From an uncultured Collinsella sp. (GTDB lineage Bacteria; Actinomycetota; Coriobacteriia; Coriobacteriales; Coriobacteriaceae): a DNA stretch of 13,467 bases. The stretch covers positions 1-13,467 of the forward strand of contig CABSBA010000021.1 in assembly GCA_902475825.1 (NCBI GenBank), written 5' to 3'. The translations under genes and the position numbers were made by a program. Each line of letters starts with the position of its first letter. Within the stretch, counting starts at the first letter, position 1. Below, piece by piece: positions 9,574-13,467 of this stretch. Below the pieces are notes generated by a model that saw nothing but the letters and a program-made list of their open reading frames with translations, was not told the origin of the DNA and ran no database searches.

Positions 9574-10599
9574 ATGCTCGCGTTCAACAACGACTATTCC
9601 CACGGCGCACATCCGGCGGTGCTGCAGGCGCTCGTCGACACCAATATGGAGCCGCAGCCCGGCTACGGTACCGATGCGCACACCGAGCGTGCCAAGCAGC
9701 TTATCCGTGAGGCCTGTCAGGCCCCCGATGCCGACGTGTTTTTTCTGGTGGGCGGCACACAGGCCAACGCGACGGTGATCGACATGCTGCTCGCGCCGTA
9801 CGAGGGCGTCGTTGCTGCCGAGACCGGCCATGTCGCCTGCCACGAGGCGGGCGCCATCGAGTTTGGCGGCCACAAGGTGCTCACCATCCCCGGCTACGAG
9901 GGCAAGATGCACGCCGAGGACCTCGAGAACTATATCCAGGTGTTCTACGAAAACGAGAGCTACGAGCACACGGTGTTCCCGGGCGCCGTGTACGTGAGTC
10001 TATCGACCGAGTACGGCACGCTGTACTCCAAGGCCGAGCTCGCGGCGATTCACGCGGTGTGCCAGAAGCGCGAGATTCCGCTGTTTGTGGACGGTGCTCG
10101 TCTGGCCTATGCGCTGGCGGCCGATGAGTGCGACATTACCCTGCCCGAGCTGGCGCAGCTGTGTGACGTGTTCTACATCGGCGGCACCAAGGTGGGTGCC
10201 CTGTTCGGCGAGGCCGTGGTGTTCTGCGGCATGCACGCCCCGGCGCACCCCATTCCGCGTATTAAGCAGCACGGCGCGCTGTTGGCCAAGGGCCGCCTGA
10301 CGGGCGTGCAGTTTGAGGCGCTCTTTACTGACGGCCTGTATTTTGAGATTGGTCGCCAGGCGATTGAGACCGCTCAGGCGCTGCGTCGCGTGCTGCACGA
10401 GCGCGGCTACCAGTTCTTCTTGGAGACGCCCACAAACCAGCAGTTCGTGATTCTGCCCAACGAGGACATGGCCCGCATTCGCGAGCATGCGGCGATCGAG
10501 TACTGGGAAAAGTACGACGATACCCACACGGTGGTGCGCTTTTGCACCAGCTGGGCCACGACGCAGGAGGACATCGACGCGCTGGCGGCTGTCCTGTAA
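9574..10599 (+). CDS. Threonine aldolase family PLP-dependent enzyme
   Basis: The product has 341 residues, typical for the low-specificity L-threonine aldolase (LtaE/Gly1) fold-type I PLP family. It would split threonine or allo-threonine into glycine and acetaldehyde, or catalyse a related beta-elimination. Visible family features are the N-terminal NDYSHGAHPAVLQAL, the glycine/threonine cofactor loop GGTQANAT, ETGHVACHEAGAIE, the cofactor-binding DGARLAYAL (Asp173, Arg176) and the Schiff-base Lys206 in GGTKVGALFGE. The ATG at 9574 follows AGAGAGG. A TACAAT at 9521-9526, overlapping the PAP2 stop, could be a -10 box for a private promoter, but no good -35 is present. A strong terminator follows the gene, closing the transcription unit. 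Exact substrate is not decided by sequence. Confidence 0.88.
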   Translation: MLAFNNDYSHGAHPAVLQALVDTNMEPQPGYGTDAHTERAKQLIREACQAPDADVFFLVGGTQANATVIDMLLAPYEGVVAAETGHVACHEAGAIEFGGHKVLTIPGYEGKMHAEDLENYIQVFYENESYEHTVFPGAVYVSLSTEYGTLYSKAELAAIHAVCQKREIPLFVDGARLAYALAADECDITLPELAQLCDVFYIGGTKVGALFGEAVVFCGMHAPAHPIPRIKQHGALLAKGRLTGVQFEALFTDGLYFEIGRQAIETAQALRRVLHERGYQFFLETPTNQQFVILPNEDMARIREHAAIEYWEKYDDTHTVVRFCTSWATTQEDIDALAAVL

Positions 10600-10616
10600 G
10601 TTGACATGATGACGGG

Positions 10617-10660
10617 GGCCGCCTTGCGCTTGGGTTTGGCGCAAGGCGGCCTTTGTTTTT
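10617..10660 (+). terminator. Strong intrinsic terminator after the aldolase gene
   Basis: A perfect 13-bp stem (GGCCGCCTTGCGC at 10617-10629 with GCGCAAGGCGGCC at 10639-10651) encloses a 9-base loop and runs into TTTGTTTTT (10652-10660). It starts 17 bases after the aldolase stop and ends only 16 bases before the next start codon. Any transcript of the downstream GNAT gene must therefore begin very close to its ribosome site, be nearly leaderless, or come from read-through. Confidence 0.92.
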
Positions 10661-10676
10661 GAGGGAGAAGGGTTGT

Positions 10677-11267
10677 ATGACCGAGATGTCCGAGCCGACG
10701 ATTCGTCTGGCGACGCCCGATGATGCGCCGGCGTTGCTTGCCATCTATGAGCCGTATGTGCGCCAGACGGCGATTACCTGCGAATACGAGGTGCCGAGCG
10801 TTGAGGAGTTCGCCGGGCGTATTGAGCGTACGCTCAAGCGCTATCCGTATTTGGTGATGGAGTTGGACGGGCGTCCGGTAGGCTATGCCTACGTGAGTCC
10901 GCTTAACAGCCGCGAGGCATACGACTGGTCGGTCGAGACGTCGATCTACCTGGCACGCGATGTGCGCCATGGCGGGCTGGGTCGCAAGCTGCACGATGCG
11001 CTCAAGCAGTGCCTGATCGCGATGGGCATCACCAACATGTGCGCGCTCATCGCCGTGCCGCACGACAAGGACGACGAGTATCTAACGCACAATAGCCAGG
11101 ACTTCCATGCCCATATGGGATATCGCTTGGTGGGCGCCTTCGATCGCTGTGCCCAAAAGTTCGGCCGCTGGTACGATATGTGCTGGATGGAGTTGGTCCT
11201 AGCCGAGCGCACGCCCAACCAACCCAAACCAACCTGGTTCCCCGACCTCCCCAAACCTACCATTTAG
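10677..11267 (+). CDS. GNAT-family N-acetyltransferase (phosphinothricin-acetyltransferase-like)
   Basis: The product has 196 residues. It moves an acetyl group from acetyl-CoA to an amine; the acceptor is unknown. It resembles the Pat/Bar/MnaT branch: N-terminal IRLATPDDAPALLAIYEPYV, the TSIYL beta-strand, the acetyl-CoA loop RHGGLG (97-102) followed by GRKLHDAL, and HAHMGYRLVGAFDRCAQKFGRWYDMCWME near the end. Members of that branch are often annotated as phosphinothricin resistance but many act on amino acids such as methionine sulfone, so a resistance role should not be assumed. The ATG at 10677 follows AGGGAG and GAAGGG; an ATG at 10686 is a weaker choice. The last 18 or so residues (Pro/Lys-rich, ending FPDLPKPTI) extend past the usual fold and are encoded by a C-rich tract and a repeat-like element. 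Confidence 0.9.
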   Translation: MTEMSEPTIRLATPDDAPALLAIYEPYVRQTAITCEYEVPSVEEFAGRIERTLKRYPYLVMELDGRPVGYAYVSPLNSREAYDWSVETSIYLARDVRHGGLGRKLHDALKQCLIAMGITNMCALIAVPHDKDDEYLTHNSQDFHAHMGYRLVGAFDRCAQKFGRWYDMCWMELVLAERTPNQPKPTWFPDLPKPTI

Positions 11268-11290
11268 GGACAGGTTTATTTTGGCAGGTT
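11254..11290. repeat. GGGAC-type repeat-like element at the convergent gene junction
   Basis: A 37-base element has imperfect terminal inverted repeats (AACCTACC at 11254-11261 and GGCAGGTT at 11283-11290, 7 of 8 pairing). Its core reads AGGGACAGGTTTATTTTGG. It contains the TAG stop of the GNAT gene and overlaps the TAA stop of the GntR gene on the other strand, and fills the whole gap between them. I recall similar GGGACAGG sequences scattered in Collinsella-type genomes, but copy number cannot be checked here. It is not a convincing terminator. Confidence 0.4.
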
Positions 11291-12011
11291 AGCCGATTGG
11301 CTCGGTGTATTTGGCGCGGTCGGTGCGTTGGATGCGCTTGGAGACGTGGAGCGGGCGGCCGTCGGTGTCGTAGACGTAGTCGGTGATTAGGATCAGCGCC
11401 TGCCCGCGCTCAACGTTGAGCAAAAACGCCTCGTTTTGCGAGGCATAGCACACCTCAAAGGTCTTATGCCCCTGTGCCGGCGCGCGATGGAATTCCTGGC
11501 GCAGCGTGGCGTAGAGCGAACCGTTGATATCGCGATCGATGAGTGCTTCAAAGCTCGGTGGTAGATAGGTGGTCTCCAGGCACAGCGGCGCATCGTCCAG
11601 ATAACGCAGGCGGACAAGTTTGACGAGCTTGCTGCCCACGGCGGCGTCAAAGAACTTAGCTATGCTGCCGGCCGCCTTGGTAAAGCCCGAGTCCACGGTG
11701 CGCGTGGTGGGCTTCATGCCCTGACCCTGGACCTGCGCCGTATAGCTCGAAAACACCAGGTTGTTCTCGTGGAGCGCGGGCGTGTCGGCCACAAAGGCGC
11801 CACGCCCGCGCTCGGTGCGCACCAGGCCCTCATCAACGAGCACCTTAAGGGCGTGGCGCACGGTGCTGCGCGACAGCCCCGATTCGTCCATGAGCTCCAT
11901 CTCGGACGGCAGCTTGTCCTCGCGTGCGTAGGTGCCGGAAGCGATGCGGTCACGCAGCATGCCCGCCAAGCGCTCGTATTGGGCCAGTTTCTTTTTAGAC
12001 GAAGCTTTCAT
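11289..12011 (-). CDS. GntR-family transcriptional regulator with UTRA ligand domain
   Basis: A 240-residue regulator of the HutC/FrlR-type GntR subfamily. The winged-helix domain covers about residues 9-75: LPSEMEL (34-40), recognition region SRSTVRHAL (47-55) and the wing RTERGRGAFV. The UTRA effector domain runs from about residue 95 to 235 (VGSKLVKLVRLRYLDDAPLC, ETTYLPPSFEALI, ILITDYVYDTDGRPLHVS). UTRA domains usually bind sugar phosphates or related small molecules, and binding releases DNA. The gene is divergent from the SIS-domain deglycase, and the shared region is packed with TGTAT half-sites, so autoregulation and control of the deglycase are likely. Its own ribosome site is weak (AGG at 12022-12020), and its first base belongs to an operator candidate, so bound protein could block early transcription. 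The ligand is inferred, not shown. Confidence 0.93.
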   Translation of the reverse strand: MKASSKKKLAQYERLAGMLRDRIASGTYAREDKLPSEMELMDESGLSRSTVRHALKVLVDEGLVRTERGRGAFVADTPALHENNLVFSSYTAQVQGQGMKPTTRTVDSGFTKAAGSIAKFFDAAVGSKLVKLVRLRYLDDAPLCLETTYLPPSFEALIDRDINGSLYATLRQEFHRAPAQGHKTFEVCYASQNEAFLLNVERGQALILITDYVYDTDGRPLHVSKRIQRTDRAKYTEPIG

Positions 12012-12021
12012 GCGATCAACC

Positions 12022-12039
12022 TGTATCTAACTTGTATGC
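12022..12039 (+). promoter_or_regulatory. Operator candidate 1 (18-bp box near the gntR start)
   Basis: TGTATCTAACTTGTATGC contains two TGTAT half-sites in the same direction, 11 bp apart, which is one helical turn. It matches the box at 12161-12178 at 17 of 18 positions. It ends 11 bases upstream of the gntR start codon, so binding there would block gntR transcription. Confidence 0.6.
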
Positions 12040-12054
12040 GAGTCTAATCAAGCA

Positions 12055-12067
12055 TGTATTCAATACA
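12055..12067. promoter_or_regulatory. Operator candidate 2 (perfect palindrome)
   Basis: TGTATTcAATACA is a perfect 13-bp palindrome made from two opposed copies of the same TGTAT half-site found in the 18-bp boxes. This is the symmetry expected for a GntR dimer. On the - strand, TTGTAT (12069-12064), a 16-base spacer and TAGACT (12047-12042) form a weak gntR promoter that this site would cover. Confidence 0.5.
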
Positions 12068-12076
12068 ACAACAAAA

Positions 12077-12112
12077 CTGCTGGTAACGAGAAGTCGAAAA
12101 CCTTACCAGCAG
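12077..12112. repeat. Inverted repeat in the gntR-deglycase intergenic region
   Basis: Perfect 10-bp arms CTGCTGGTAA (12077-12086) and TTACCAGCAG (12103-12112) surround 16 bases. The arms do not resemble the TGTAT half-sites. Read on the - strand the hairpin is followed by TTTTGTTGTTG, so it could act as a terminator-like element toward gntR. It could also be a binding site for a second regulator. Confidence 0.55.
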
Positions 12113-12131
12113 AATTTCTAAGTCAAATATA

Positions 12132-12139
12132 GCATACAA
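12132..12139 (-). promoter_or_regulatory. Operator half-site (inverted TTGTATGC)
   Basis: GCATACAA is the exact reverse complement of the TTGTATGC that ends both 18-bp boxes. It stands alone 22 bases before the second box and could hold one arm of a looped or cooperative complex. As a short motif it may also be chance in this AT-rich stretch. Confidence 0.35.
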
Positions 12140-12143
12140 CTAG

Positions 12144-12178
12144 TCGACATAACCAAAACATGTATGTAACTTGTATGC
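12144..12178 (+). promoter_or_regulatory. Candidate promoter of the deglycase with overlapping operator box
   Basis: TCGACA at 12144-12149 matches the -35 consensus at five of six positions. A 17-base spacer leads to TAACTT at 12167-12172, a poor -10. The second 18-bp box, TGTATGTAACTTGTATGC (12161-12178), covers this -10. The arrangement suggests repression of the deglycase gene by the divergent GntR protein; the promoter itself is uncertain. Confidence 0.4.
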
Positions 12179-12216
12179 CATCGAGAGCATCAAACGAGAA
12201 GAAAGGCTGATGCACG

Positions 12217-13209
12217 ATGACTACTCAGGAACAGGTTAAGGATGTCGTCTCCCAGGTTTTGGCTGACAAGGCAGACAAGGGCGGCATCAAGCGCGTCGTG
12301 TGGATTGGCGCCGGCGGATCCAACGGCGGCAACTATCCTGCCCAGTACTTTATGGAGCACGAGGCCACGCAGGTCGTGAGCTCCAGCTACACCAGCAACG
12401 AGTTCGTGCACGCAACCCCCGCCTACGTTAACGAGAACACCCTGGCCGTCGTCGTGTCCATGCGCGGCACCAAGGAGACCATCGTCGCCGCCCAGGTCGC
12501 CAAGGACCACGGCGCCAGCACCATCGCCATCTATGTTGACGAGTCCGGCCTCACCGAGGTCTGCGACTACAAGATCCAGTACGACAGCTTGGCCGTCGAC
12601 GAGTCCTGCATGGGTCGTACCAACTCCGCCGTCGTGACCATGATCGCCATGGAGCTCACGCAGCAGACCGAGGGCTATGCCGAGTACGAGACCGCTATGG
12701 CTGCGTTCGACTTGGTTGACCCCATCTATCGTAAGGCCGTCGAGTACACCCGTCCGCTCGCTGCCAAGTGGGCCGAGCAGAACGCCGACAAGCCCTGCAT
12801 CAACGTGATGGCTCAGGGTCCGCTCTTTGGTGCCGCCTACGTCTTTAGCATCTGCAACGTGCAGGAGATGCTGCAGATCGACTCCTGCACCATCAACACC
12901 TGCGACTTCTTCCACGGTCCCTTCGAGATTCTGGACAAGCGCACCTCGCTGTTCCAGCTCATCAGCGTCGGCCGCAGCCGCTGCAACGACGAGCGCGGCA
13001 TCCGCTTCGTCAACCAGTACGGTGGCGAGCGCGTCTATCAGCTCGATGCCAAGGAGCTCGGCCTCAACGACATCAAGGACAGCGTGAGCGAGTACTTCAA
13101 CCACCTGATCTTCGCCCCGATCCTCAACAACGTGTACATGCGCGCGCTCTCTGCCGTCACCCACAAGGACTACATGACGCGCCGCTACATGTGGAAGCTC
13201 GATTACTAG
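12217..13209 (+). CDS. SIS-domain sugar-phosphate deglycase, FrlB/FraB type
   Basis: A 330-residue cytoplasmic enzyme with two sugar-isomerase (SIS) domains, the first around residues 25-120 (VVWIGAGGSNGGN, VVVSMRGTKETIVAAQVAK) and the second from about 190. From memory of E. coli FrlB and Salmonella FraB, the second half aligns: the segment before DFFHGPFEIL matches the FrlB EFRHGPLEIV region, and the end MTRRYMWKLDY matches its RRYYGGLVEY end. The Glu217 and His233 pair has the same 16-residue spacing as the catalytic Glu214/His230 I recall for FraB. These enzymes split phosphorylated fructosamines (Amadori products) into glucose 6-phosphate and an amine. The substrate here is not determined; other SIS isomerases are the alternative. 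Codon use is rich in C-ending codons, hinting at high expression. GAAAGG precedes the ATG at 12217; an out-of-frame ATG at 12210 is too close to that site. Confidence 0.82.
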   Translation: MTTQEQVKDVVSQVLADKADKGGIKRVVWIGAGGSNGGNYPAQYFMEHEATQVVSSSYTSNEFVHATPAYVNENTLAVVVSMRGTKETIVAAQVAKDHGASTIAIYVDESGLTEVCDYKIQYDSLAVDESCMGRTNSAVVTMIAMELTQQTEGYAEYETAMAAFDLVDPIYRKAVEYTRPLAAKWAEQNADKPCINVMAQGPLFGAAYVFSICNVQEMLQIDSCTINTCDFFHGPFEILDKRTSLFQLISVGRSRCNDERGIRFVNQYGGERVYQLDAKELGLNDIKDSVSEYFNHLIFAPILNNVYMRALSAVTHKDYMTRRYMWKLDY

Positions 13210-13245
13210 GGGATGGAGCGGCCTAACAGCTCGATGTCCTCATAA

Positions 13246-13310
13246 GTTGCGGTGGAATAGTTCCTGTTTGGGGGTCTGAAGCCTCTATTCAGGAACTATT
13301 TCACCGCAAC
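13246..13310. repeat. Long palindrome 1 (21-bp arms)
   Basis: The 21-base arms at 13246-13266 and 13290-13310 pair at 20 positions, with the odd one a G-T wobble, around a 23-base loop. The arms begin GTTGCGGTG and end CACCGCAAC. The element starts 37 bases after the deglycase stop. No T tract follows, so it is not a standard terminator. An extragenic repeat is more likely, though it would still fold strongly in RNA. Confidence 0.75.
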
Positions 13311-13318
13311 AGCCAAAT

Positions 13319-13400
13319 GATCCGCTGGGGACGGAGGAAAACGGATCACTGACTCAGACCAGCCCCTCAGTGATCCGTTTTCCTCCGTCCCCAGCGGATC
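13319..13400. repeat. Long palindrome 2 (34-bp perfect arms), possibly a bidirectional terminator
   Basis: Perfect 34-base arms at 13319-13352 and 13367-13400 flank a 14-base loop. AAAT precedes and TTTT follows, so RNA from either strand would have a hairpin followed by U residues. Each arm itself begins GATCCG and contains CGGATC, so the element is nested, with four GATC sites, and carries the GGGGACGG motif. It may terminate the deglycase transcript and a convergent one. Arm length and perfection are beyond a usual terminator and suggest a repeat family. Confidence 0.8.
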
Positions 13401-13467
13401 TTTTCCGCTCGCCGGCGGGCCTGCTGGAGGACATCCACAAAGAACTTGAGGCCCGTGGCCGCGGCGA
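13367..13467 (-). CDS. Possible C-terminal end of a gene entering from the right edge (partial)
   Basis: On the - strand a frame is open from the window edge to a TGA at 13369-13367. It gives 32 residues with strong G/C third positions (AAATGLKFFVDVLQQARRR, then EKIRWGRRKTDH). I do not recognise a family. The last ten residues come from palindrome 2. The + strand across 13397-13467 also reads plausibly (DLFRSPAGLLEDIHKELEAR), so the strand is undecided; I slightly favour the - strand because it has a natural stop next to the hairpin. Confidence 0.3.
   Translation of the reverse strand, partial: AAATGLKFFVDVLQQARRRAEKIRWGRRKTDH

Noticed and set aside
8605..9969. A 454-codon open frame on the - strand opposite PAP2 and the aldolase
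   Set aside because: It crosses two genes with full motif support and shows no domain or ribosome site.
10677..11267. Antibiotic or herbicide resistance gene
   Set aside because: The resemblance to phosphinothricin acetyltransferase is at family level only; most relatives act on other amines, so a resistance call is not supported.
12190..13164. A 324-codon open frame on the - strand opposite the deglycase
   Set aside because: Its Val/Gly/Asp/Leu-rich product is the mirror of the C-rich codons of the deglycase and has no recognisable feature.
13246..13400. CRISPR-like array
   Set aside because: The repeats are inverted, of two different sequences and not regularly spaced with unique spacers.

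Overview
The window reads as a chromosomal segment of a high-GC gut actinobacterium of the Coriobacteriia, most likely Collinsella. The reasons are strong G/C bias at third codon positions, good GGAGG-type ribosome sites, a long actinobacterial-type Mfd, and intergenic repeats headed GGGAC/GGGGAC that I associate from memory with Collinsella genomes. No database search was possible, so the genus is an inference. I see no tRNA, rRNA, CRISPR array, transposase gene or phage gene.

Layout. Positions 1-261 are lower in GC. They hold a doubtful tail of an upstream gene (1-102) and a structured leader before a small single-pass membrane protein (262-684). From 808 to 11267 all genes lie on the + strand: rmuC (808-2163, ending at an intrinsic terminator), a half-size ABC exporter (2287-4089), endonuclease III nth (4153-4818), transcription-repair coupling factor mfd (4976-8608), a PAP2-family membrane phosphatase (8665-9528), a threonine-aldolase-family PLP enzyme (9574-10599, closed by a strong terminator) and a GNAT acetyltransferase (10677-11267). 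rmuC, nth and mfd form a loose DNA-repair neighbourhood interrupted by the exporter.

At 11268-11288 the GNAT gene meets a convergent GntR/UTRA regulator (11289-12011, - strand). That regulator is divergent from a SIS-domain enzyme of the FrlB/FraB sugar-phosphate deglycase type (12217-13209). The 205-bp region between the two starts is the richest regulatory stretch here. It has seven TGTAT half-sites, including two near-identical 18-bp boxes placed next to the two gene starts and one perfect 13-bp palindrome, plus a separate 10-bp inverted repeat in the middle. The simplest reading is that the GntR protein controls itself and the deglycase in response to a sugar-phosphate or Amadori-type ligand. 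No transporter or kinase for such a pathway is in the window.

The last 260 bases hold two tandem long palindromes (21-bp arms, and 34-bp perfect arms) and then 67 bases that look coding on either strand. The larger palindrome and a repeat-like element at 11254-11290 both overlap stop codons of neighbouring reading frames, so short repeats may supply the C-terminal ends of genes here. I found no clear new multi-gene system. The most notable items are the operator array with its deglycase and the stop-codon-bearing palindromes.
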